A stretch of 12,736 nucleotides of DNA, taken from CAZTBB01 sp964611755 (GTDB lineage: Bacteria > Pseudomonadota > Alphaproteobacteria > Micavibrionales > Micavibrionaceae). The stretch covers positions 1 through 12,736 of the forward strand of contig CAZTBB010000056.1 of assembly GCA_964611755.1 (NCBI GenBank), read 5' to 3'. Under the pieces are notes generated by a model, which worked only from the letters and a program-made list of their open reading frames with translations, had not been told where the DNA came from and searched no databases. Each line of letters opens with the position of its first letter. Position 1 is the stretch's first letter. The translations under genes were made by a program, and so were the position numbers. This document shows, piece after piece, positions 5,965 through 11,251 of the stretch.

Positions 5965-7341
5965 ATGAGCACAAGTAACAGCACAGAAAAAACACCATCA
6001 TTTGATGCGCCCAAGATCGGCATGGTCTCGCTTGGTTGTCCCAAAGCCTTGGTGGACTCCGAGCGGATCATCACGCAATTGCGCTCGGACGGCTATGAAT
6101 TTACCGAAACCCATGAAGGCGCAAATGTGGTCATCGTCAATACATGCGGGTTTCTGGATAGTGCCAAAGAGGAATCCTTGCATGCGATTGGCGAGGCCAT
6201 CAATGAAAATGGCCGCGTAATTGTCACAGGATGTATGGGAAAAGACGAAGAGATTATCCGTGAGAAATTCCCGAAAGTCTTGGCTGTCACAGGGGCACAT
6301 CAATATGAGCAGGTTGTCACGGCCGTGCATGAAGCCGAACCGCCGCGCCACAACCCGTATGTTGATCTCAAACCTGCGCCCAAAGATGAGATCGGCACGC
6401 GCCTGACCCCGCGCCATTATGCGTATTTAAAAATTTCGGAAGGCTGTAATAACCGGTGCAGCTTTTGCATTATTCCGTCCTTGCGTGGCGATCTCCTAAG
6501 CCGCCCCATCCATCATGTTTTATTCGAAGCAGAAAAATTGGCCGCAAATGGTGTCAAAGAGCTGCTGGTTATTTCCCAAGATACGAGCGCCTATGGCATC
6601 GATATGAAATACGCCGCCAGCCCATGGAAAGGGCGTGAGGTCCGCACAAAATTTTATGATCTGTGTGAAGAGCTTGGCCAACTGGGCCTCTGGACACGCC
6701 TTCACTATGTCTATCCATATCCTCATGTGGATGATGTCATCCCACTCATGGCGGAAGGCAAAATTTTGCCTTATCTGGATATCCCCTTCCAACATGCCAG
6801 CCCGGCCGTTTTGAAGAATATGCGCCGCCCCGCGCATCAGGAAAAAACGGCCGCACGCATCAAGAAATGGCGAGAGATTTGCCCGGATTTAACCCTACGA
6901 TCCACCTTCATTGTTGGCTTCCCGGGTGAGACCGAAGAAGACTTTGAGATGCTTCTCGATTGGTTGGATGAGACCGAAATTGACCGCGCAGGTGCATTCA
7001 AATATGAAGCCGTATCCGGTGCCAAAGCCAATGAGATTGACGGCGCGGTTCCGGAGGAAATCAAGGATATCCGCTGGGAGCGCTTCATGGAAAAACAACA
7101 AGAGATCAGTGCGCGCAAGGCAGCGGCCAAAATCGGATCGGAAATCGATGTATTGATCGATGAGGTCGGCGAGAGCGAAGATGGCTCTCTGGCCGCCAAT
7201 GGCCGATCAAAAGCCGATGCGCCGGATATTGATGGCACAGTCTATTTGCGTGATGTTCCGGACGATCTCGATCAGGGCGATATTATCCGCGTTAAAGTCG
7301 AAGATGCCGATGATTATGATCTCTATGGTGTCAAAATCTAA
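5965..7341 (+). CDS. rimO: Ribosomal protein S12 methylthiotransferase RimO
   Basis: RimO is a radical-SAM enzyme that adds a methylthio group to the conserved aspartate of ribosomal protein S12. The 458-residue product has the N-terminal methylthiotransferase domain with three cluster cysteines: C25 (SLGCPKALVDSE), C61 (NTCGF) and C90 (VTGCMG). The radical-SAM motif CNNRCSFC has C161, C165 and C168. A C-terminal TRAM domain lies at about 395-458. The run ISQDTSAYG and the LGCPKALVDSE start favour RimO over the tRNA enzyme MiaB. An acidic C-terminal stretch is visible. No ribosome binding site precedes the ATG. marC follows after 19 bases, so rimO heads a likely four-gene run. Confidence 0.96.
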   Translation: MSTSNSTEKTPSFDAPKIGMVSLGCPKALVDSERIITQLRSDGYEFTETHEGANVVIVNTCGFLDSAKEESLHAIGEAINENGRVIVTGCMGKDEEIIREKFPKVLAVTGAHQYEQVVTAVHEAEPPRHNPYVDLKPAPKDEIGTRLTPRHYAYLKISEGCNNRCSFCIIPSLRGDLLSRPIHHVLFEAEKLAANGVKELLVISQDTSAYGIDMKYAASPWKGREVRTKFYDLCEELGQLGLWTRLHYVYPYPHVDDVIPLMAEGKILPYLDIPFQHASPAVLKNMRRPAHQEKTAARIKKWREICPDLTLRSTFIVGFPGETEEDFEMLLDWLDETEIDRAGAFKYEAVSGAKANEIDGAVPEEIKDIRWERFMEKQQEISARKAAAKIGSEIDVLIDEVGESEDGSLAANGRSKADAPDIDGTVYLRDVPDDLDQGDIIRVKVEDADDYDLYGVKI

Positions 7342-7342
7342 A

Positions 7343-7359
7343 ACCAGATAAACTCTGGT
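7343..7359 (+). other. Small hairpin filling the rimO-marC gap
   Basis: ACCAGA (7343-7348) and TCTGGT (7354-7359) form a six-base-pair stem with a five-base loop. It begins two bases after the rimO stop and ends one base before the marC ATG. It occupies the place where a ribosome binding site would be expected, and none is visible. Confidence 0.35.
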
Positions 7360-7360
7360 C

Positions 7361-7975
7361 ATGGATATTTTCTTTCAGGCATTTATCACATTGTTTGTTG
7401 TTGTCGACCCGCTCGGCACTGCGGCCGTCTTCTCGAGCCTGACCAAAGGGCTGGATGAAAAGGCCACGCGCAACATTGCCATCAAGGCCGCTGTTATTGC
7501 GATTATCCTATTGCTTGCCTTTGGCTTTGGTGGAAATGCTCTGCTTACGCATTTAGGGATCTCCGAGCCCGCCTTCCGCATTGCCGGTGGCCTTTTGTTG
7601 TTCGTCACCGCCTTTCGGATGTTGATGGGCTTTCACGACCCCGATCACCTTGAATCCGAAGGCACGACCTATAAGGACCGCACCGATATAGCCATCTTCC
7701 CGCTTTCCATTCCGTTTCTGGCTGGCCCTGGATGTATGACCGCCATGATGTTGATGATGATCCACGCCCCTGATTTCGAGGGCAAAGTCTTTGCCTCAAC
7801 CGCCATGGTGATTGTTCAAATTATTGCTATGATCTGTATGCTCGGGGCTGCTAAGCTGGTGAAATTATTCGGCGCATCGGGCAGCTCGCTTCTTGCACGC
7901 GTGATGGGAATTTTAATGGCGGCCATGTCCGTACAATTTATTGCCGATGGTTGGCGCGAACTGTTTCTGGGATAA
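7361..7975 (+). CDS. marC: MarC family integral membrane protein
   Basis: This is a six-span inner-membrane protein of the MarC/UPF0056 family (204 residues, normal length). The family was named for the marRAB locus, but its role in antibiotic resistance was not borne out and its substrate is unknown. The start carries the characteristic AFITLFVVVDPLGT. Likely spans are near residues 4-27, 39-62, 70-90, 111-133, 142-168 and 178-200. The conserved IPFLAGPG motif in span four is present, matching the usual P-x-x-x-GPG signature. The ATG at 7361 has no clear ribosome binding site and directly follows a hairpin, so translation may depend on coupling to rimO. The gene call is firm; the cellular role is not known. 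Confidence 0.92.
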   Translation: MDIFFQAFITLFVVVDPLGTAAVFSSLTKGLDEKATRNIAIKAAVIAIILLLAFGFGGNALLTHLGISEPAFRIAGGLLLFVTAFRMLMGFHDPDHLESEGTTYKDRTDIAIFPLSIPFLAGPGCMTAMMLMMIHAPDFEGKVFASTAMVIVQIIAMICMLGAAKLVKLFGASGSSLLARVMGILMAAMSVQFIADGWRELFLG

Positions 7976-7980
7976 AAAAC

Positions 7981-8616
7981 ATGTCTGTAATTTTAAACAT
8001 AGCTCTATTACTTGCATTGGTACTATTTACGTCGTCCCAAGCGCACGCACGCCCCGTATCTTATCCCGGCGGCTGGACCGTGATGAGCTATAATGATGTC
8101 GATAGCAATGCAACACATATCCATTATTCCCCCTCGGCCAGACATTCTATTGGCTGGCGGCATGAATATTTTCGCGACTCGTCCGTGCATGTAGATTCTG
8201 CGCAGCTCAATTATCTGGTGAAGCGATGGAATGAAAAAGGCTCACAGGCCAATATTTATTTCAAGAGCGGAGCGGGCATTGCCTATGATGGTGATAATCA
8301 AAACGGGGCCGTATTTGCGCGCATCGCAGGCGATTGGGAAACACGCCGCTATTTTCTTAGCTATGACACACATGCCCTCAAGGCCGGTGATCTGGAGAGT
8401 TTTGTCAAACATCATGCGCGTATCGGCATTGCTCCTTATGAAGGGGATTATGGTGATTTACACACTTGGTTGATGTTGCAGGCTGATTATGATGCCGGGG
8501 CGCAAGACACGTTTTCTCTGACGCCTCTTGTAAGGCTGTTTTCCGGCCCTACTTTATTAGAAGCAGGGTATAATCTTGATAAAGGGGTCATGCTGAATTT
8601 TATTCAGCGGTTTTAA
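7981..8616 (+). CDS. Exported beta-rich protein, possibly outer-membrane, function unknown
   Basis: This 211-residue protein begins with a clear signal peptide: a hydrophobic core (ILNIALLLALVLF) and a probable AHA cleavage site after A23. The mature part is rich in alternating aromatic and small residues, as in beta strands. It ends in a strand-like segment closing with Phe (FIQRF), which resembles the C-terminal signature of outer-membrane barrels. At about 188 mature residues it is small but possible for an eight-stranded barrel. There are no cysteines in the mature region. The ATG at 7981 is chosen over an in-frame upstream ATG at 7951 because it starts the signal peptide and lies five bases after the marC stop, with GGGA (7969-7972) as binding site. 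The HMA gene starts two bases after its stop, which suggests joint expression and possibly a shared metal-related role (inference). I do not recognise a named family. Confidence 0.8.
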   Translation: MSVILNIALLLALVLFTSSQAHARPVSYPGGWTVMSYNDVDSNATHIHYSPSARHSIGWRHEYFRDSSVHVDSAQLNYLVKRWNEKGSQANIYFKSGAGIAYDGDNQNGAVFARIAGDWETRRYFLSYDTHALKAGDLESFVKHHARIGIAPYEGDYGDLHTWLMLQADYDAGAQDTFSLTPLVRLFSGPTLLEAGYNLDKGVMLNFIQRF

Positions 8617-8618
8617 TC

Positions 8619-8951
8619 ATGTATAATAGAAGTATGAAACATTTTTACCGATTAACATTATCACTCGCCGTTTTAGCCGCATGGACAATCATGCCAATAC
8701 ACGCAGCGCAAGCAAATCACGGAAAAGGCGCGCATGTTGACCTGACGGTGCTTGGCATGGTGTGTGAATTTTGTGCTGAATCAATCATGAAAATTTTCAG
8801 TGAAGAGGATTCTGTTGAAAATCTCTCAATAGATTTTGATAACCACTTGGTTTCTGTAAATCTAAAAGAGGGGCAGGCATTAAGTGATGAGCGCATTAAA
8901 GAACTGATTCATTACAGCGGTTATGAGCTAGAAAAAATAGTGCGCCATTAA
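8619..8951 (+). CDS. Exported heavy-metal-associated (HMA) domain protein
   Basis: This 110-residue periplasmic protein has an N-terminal signal sequence (hydrophobic stretch around residues 12-30, likely cleavage at AQA near residue 32). One ferredoxin-like HMA domain of the MerP/CopZ type follows. The metal motif is GMVCEFCAESI, with C49 and C52. It therefore keeps the CxxC pair but replaces the usual Thr of GMTC with Val and has Glu-Phe between the cysteines. The remainder (…SVENLSIDFDNHLVSVNL…, then a helix and GYELEKI) fits the HMA fold to its end. By family, the metal would be Cu(I), Hg(II) or another soft metal; the sequence does not settle which. An ATG at 8634 is an alternative start, and neither has a clear ribosome binding site. 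It starts two bases after the exported beta-rich gene, and its stop codon overlaps that of the opposing gene. Confidence 0.88.
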   Translation: MYNRSMKHFYRLTLSLAVLAAWTIMPIHAAQANHGKGAHVDLTVLGMVCEFCAESIMKIFSEEDSVENLSIDFDNHLVSVNLKEGQALSDERIKELIHYSGYELEKIVRH

Positions 8952-9139
8952 AAATCAGAACAGCGGCCTTTCACTTCCCAATCGCCGAAACGTGTGGGCT
9001 CCGGCAAGCCTTGGCTTTCATAACCGCCAATCTCTTTTTCCATCGCTTCAGGCTTCTTTTTAGATGTGTCAGCAGTTTTCTTGGCCTCTACATCACTGTT
9101 TTTATTGTCCTGCGCTAATTTTGCTTTAGAGTGTTCCAT
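8948..9139 (-). CDS. DUF1674/SDHAF4-like succinate dehydrogenase assembly factor
   Basis: This 63-residue protein ends with the diagnostic motif of the family: KEIGGYESQGLPEPTR followed by FGDWEVKGRCSDF. The charged, low-complexity N-terminal half (Lys, Ala, Asp and Glu) is also typical. In mitochondria the SDHAF4 homologue binds the flavinated SdhA subunit and helps its assembly into complex II; the bacterial role is inferred from homology. The family is typical of Alphaproteobacteria and eukaryotes. The start at 9139 gives the usual length. An in-frame ATG at 9166 would add a hydrophobic run not expected in the family. No sdh genes are in the window. The gene is divergent from chorismate mutase, 52 bases away, and its stop overlaps the stop of the HMA gene. 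Confidence 0.88.
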   Translation of the reverse strand: MEHSKAKLAQDNKNSDVEAKKTADTSKKKPEAMEKEIGGYESQGLPEPTRFGDWEVKGRCSDF

Positions 9140-9191
9140 AATGATGATGTAGAGCAGAATAGGCATTTTGGAAAGGGAAAGATAAGAAAAT

Positions 9192-9482
9192 ATGCAGGAA
9201 TTGGAAAAATTTCGTGAGCAAATTGATGCACTGGACGTGGAATTGATTGACCTTCTTGCCCGTCGCTTTGCCATTGTGCGGGCCGTTGGGCACTGGAAAG
9301 CCGAGAATAATGTTAAAGTGGTTCAATCCCAGCGCGCCGAGGACGTCAAAGACCGTGTGTCCGACATGGCGGCACAAAAGGGCATGAACCCTGATCTTAT
9401 TCGTCATATCTATGAGAAAATGATCGATGAAGCCCATGTCATTGAACATGCCATCGCCGATCAAGAAAGCGGAAAGTCATAA
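9192..9482 (+). CDS. Chorismate mutase, AroQ class, monofunctional
   Basis: This 96-residue all-helical protein belongs to the AroQ chorismate mutase fold, which converts chorismate to prephenate for phenylalanine and tyrosine synthesis. By comparison with the E. coli domain, R8, R25 and K36 match the conserved active-site Arg11, Arg28 and Lys39, and R48 matches Arg51. The residue after R48 is Ala instead of the usual Glu, with Glu one position later. The LxxxRxxID-LDxxLIxLLxxR opening is well kept. The second half (QRAEDVKDRV, then GMNPDLIRHIYEKMI) also resembles PchB-type isochorismate-pyruvate lyases, so that activity cannot be excluded. No fused dehydratase or dehydrogenase domain is present. 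The ribosome binding site is weak. rsmB begins five bases after its stop. Confidence 0.88.
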   Translation: MQELEKFREQIDALDVELIDLLARRFAIVRAVGHWKAENNVKVVQSQRAEDVKDRVSDMAAQKGMNPDLIRHIYEKMIDEAHVIEHAIADQESGKS

Positions 9483-9487
9483 CCGGT

Positions 9488-10861
9488 ATGAGTGACCTTA
9501 ACCAACATGATCTTTATGGTGATGCCAATCCCAAACCTGGCGACCAAAACAAGGTTGATACGGTTGAGATGCTCTCTGCCCGTAAAGCGGCTCTGAGCCT
9601 GTTGGAAGATGTTCTTGTGCGCAAACAGGCTCTCGATCATGCCCTGGAAACCAATGAAGATTTTAAGCCTCTCATGTCACGCGATCGTGCCTTTGCACGT
9701 ATGATTGTTTCAACAACGCTGCGCCGTCTTGGCCAGATTGATGATCTCATCACCCGTATGGAGACCTCACCGAATTCCTCCAAAAATATGGTGCTTCAAA
9801 ATATCCTGCGTATTGGCGTTGCCCAAATCTGCTTTATGGATGTGCCTGACCATGCTGCCGTTGATACCTCGGTTAGGCTGGCCGATGCCGCCGAAATGGA
9901 TCGTCAAAAAGCCTTTGTGAATGGGTTGCTGCGGAATATGGCGCGTACAGGCCGTGATATAAGAGATAAACAAGATGAAGCGCGGGTAAACACGCCAGAA
10001 TGGCTGCTTAAACTCTGGATTTCAGATTATGGCCTCAAAGAAGCCGCTGAAATTGCTAGCGCTAATCTTGTCGAAGCACCACTCGACTTTTCGATTAAAG
10101 ATCAGAATAACAAAAAATATTGGGAAGGGGCCTTACAAGCACGTGAAACACCTTCTGGCTCTCTACGGCGTACAGCAGGAGGAGCTGTGAATGAACTGAT
10201 TGGGTTCGATGATGGTATGTGGTGGGTCCAAGATGCCGCTGCTGCTATTCCGGCCACCTTATTCGGTGATATCGTCAGCCAGCCTGTTATTGATATGTGC
10301 GCTGCGCCCGGGGGTAAAACCGCCCAGCTTGCGGCTATGGGTGCGCATGTCACGGCTCTTGATCGCTCGGCCAAGCGTTTAAAGCGCCTGCAAGCCAATC
10401 TGAAACGCTTGCGTCTTGAACAAAATGTACAGACATTGACCGAAGATGCCGCCGCCTATCGCCCCAAAGAGCCGCCGCAATTTATCCTCTTGGATGCCCC
10501 CTGCAGCGCTACGGGCACAATTCGTCGTCATCCTGATGTCATGCATCTCAAAACAGAAAATGATCTGGAACGTCTTATCAATATCCAATGGCGCATTCTA
10601 GAAAACGCCATTTCGATTCTGGCTCCGGGCGGCACTCTCATTTACTGCACATGCTCGCTCCAAAAGGCGGAGGGCGAATATCAAATTGAGCGCGCCCTCA
10701 ATACCTACCCGGAGATGGCTCGCAAACCAATTGATCCGGCCGAAATCGGCGCATTGGACGATCTTGTCAATGAGCATGGTGATGTGCGAATCCTGCCCTA
10801 CCACATGGCAACGCAAGGCGGCATGGACGGGTTTTTCATTGCCCGCCTGACCAAGAAATAA
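9488..10861 (+). CDS. rsmB: 16S rRNA (cytosine-5)-methyltransferase RsmB
   Basis: RsmB transfers a methyl group from S-adenosylmethionine to C5 of cytosine 967 in 16S rRNA (E. coli numbering) before subunit assembly. The 457-residue product has the N-terminal NusB-like RNA-binding domain (about residues 30-165). The Rossmann methyltransferase domain follows, with SAM motif DMCAAPGGKT at 269-278. Motif IV DAPCSATG contains C339, and motif VI YCTCSL contains the nucleophile C389; both cysteines needed for 5-methylcytosine chemistry are present. The protein ends in GGMDGFFIARL, typical of the family. The first 27 residues are extra relative to many homologues; an ATG at 9569 is an alternative start, but the one at 9488 lies five bases after the chorismate mutase stop, which fits coupling. 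The gene is last in its run: a non-coding stretch follows. Confidence 0.93.
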   Translation: MSDLNQHDLYGDANPKPGDQNKVDTVEMLSARKAALSLLEDVLVRKQALDHALETNEDFKPLMSRDRAFARMIVSTTLRRLGQIDDLITRMETSPNSSKNMVLQNILRIGVAQICFMDVPDHAAVDTSVRLADAAEMDRQKAFVNGLLRNMARTGRDIRDKQDEARVNTPEWLLKLWISDYGLKEAAEIASANLVEAPLDFSIKDQNNKKYWEGALQARETPSGSLRRTAGGAVNELIGFDDGMWWVQDAAAAIPATLFGDIVSQPVIDMCAAPGGKTAQLAAMGAHVTALDRSAKRLKRLQANLKRLRLEQNVQTLTEDAAAYRPKEPPQFILLDAPCSATGTIRRHPDVMHLKTENDLERLINIQWRILENAISILAPGGTLIYCTCSLQKAEGEYQIERALNTYPEMARKPIDPAEIGALDDLVNEHGDVRILPYHMATQGGMDGFFIARLTKK

Positions 10862-10873
10862 CCACTACAACAT

Positions 10874-10903
10874 AGAATCGATTCTCTTTTTATTTTTATT
10901 ATT
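10874..10903 (+). terminator. Possible rsmB terminator
   Basis: The 12-base perfect palindrome AGAATCGATTCT (10874-10885), 12 bases past the rsmB stop, is followed by a T-rich tract through 10903. The stem can pair only about four bases around a TCGA loop and is AT-rich, so the terminator would be weak. The palindrome also contains two adjoining GANTC sites. Confidence 0.35.
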
Positions 10904-10911
10904 CAAAACCA

Positions 10912-10946
10912 ATGCCTTAGCAGTATTCTCTGCTATTTTCGGGCAT
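10912..10946 (+). other. Two-tier intergenic hairpin
   Basis: TAGCAG (10918-10923) pairs with CTGCTA (10930-10935) around a six-base loop. Outside it, ATGCC (10912-10916) pairs with GGCAT (10942-10946) across an asymmetric internal loop. It has no T-tract on the plus strand, so it is not a standard terminator. It could be a 3' structure of the rsmB transcript or chance. Confidence 0.35.
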
Positions 10947-11128
10947 CGCAAACCAGACCTATATCTTGTGCATCAACCACAAATTCAAAAATTCCCCGTT
11001 TTTTTCATTCTCTGCATAAGGTCAGGGATATCCCAAAATTTCCTAATAAATTCAATATGATTGTATGCATCCCATGTCTGGGATAAAAAAAATCGCCTCA
11101 ATTTTTTCAGATTAGTGATAGACGACAA

Positions 11129-11144
11129 CCACGAGATATAGTAT
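11129..11144 (+). promoter_or_regulatory. NrdR box 1
   Basis: CCACGAGATATAGTAT matches 12 of 16 positions of the NrdR-box consensus (ACACWATATATWGTGT), including the inner ATAT core and the key C and G. NrdR represses ribonucleotide reductase genes when dATP is high. It lies exactly 31 bp from box 2, the helical phasing typical of NrdR box pairs. Confidence 0.7.
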
Positions 11145-11159
11145 GTTGAATTTAATAAA

Positions 11160-11175
11160 ACACTATGGATTGTGC
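11160..11175 (+). promoter_or_regulatory. NrdR box 2
   Basis: ACACTATGGATTGTGC matches 13 of 16 consensus positions, with both half-sites (ACACTAT and ATTGTG) intact. It immediately abuts the first DnaA box. Confidence 0.8.
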
Positions 11176-11192
11176 TTATCCACATATCCACA
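11176..11192 (+). promoter_or_regulatory. Tandem DnaA boxes
   Basis: A perfect consensus DnaA box, TTATCCACA (11176-11184), is followed by ATATCCACA (11184-11192), with one mismatch. Together they form a direct repeat of TATCCACA with an 8-bp period. DnaA control of nrd genes is known in E. coli, where it links dNTP supply to replication initiation. Confidence 0.7.
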
Positions 11193-11203
11193 CCCCAGAA
11201 AAT

Positions 11204-11231
11204 TTGTTCCCTAAGTGAACAGGCATATATT
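11204..11231 (+). promoter_or_regulatory. Candidate nrdA promoter
   Basis: TTGTTC (11204-11209) and TATATT (11226-11231) are 16 bases apart and predict a start near 11238. That leaves only about 14 bases before the ATG, just enough for AAGGAG. An alternative -10, TATAGT (11137-11142), lies inside NrdR box 1, which would suit direct repression but lacks a good -35. Either or both may be used. Confidence 0.4.
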
Positions 11232-11251
11232 AATAGTATAAGGAGCACCTC

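Larger units (their letters stand above)
10862..11251. other. 390-base AT-rich intergenic region upstream of nrdA
   Basis: No convincing gene lies in this stretch. From left to right it holds a possible rsmB terminator (10874-10903), a two-tier hairpin (10912-10946) and a perfect 10-base palindrome GGGATATCCC (11025-11034). An inverted repeat ATCCCA-TGTC-TGGGAT (11069-11084) is followed by an A-tract. The nrd control region comes next: NrdR boxes, DnaA boxes, a candidate promoter and the ribosome binding site AAGGAG (11240-11245). An open minus-strand frame at 10985-11269 is judged not to be a gene. Confidence 0.8.

Noticed and set aside
6520..7238. Open frames on the minus strand opposite rimO
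   Set aside because: They lie wholly within a gene with all its catalytic cysteines in place and show no protein-family features of their own.
9140..9274. Longer N-terminus for the SDHAF4-like protein (108 residues, start at 9274)
   Set aside because: It would run into the chorismate mutase coding region on the other strand and add sequence unlike the family; the start at 9139 gives the usual size.
11069..11090. Hairpin ATCCCA-TGTC-TGGGAT as a terminator
   Set aside because: On the plus strand it is followed by A's, not T's. On the minus strand the T-run comes before the hairpin, not after it.
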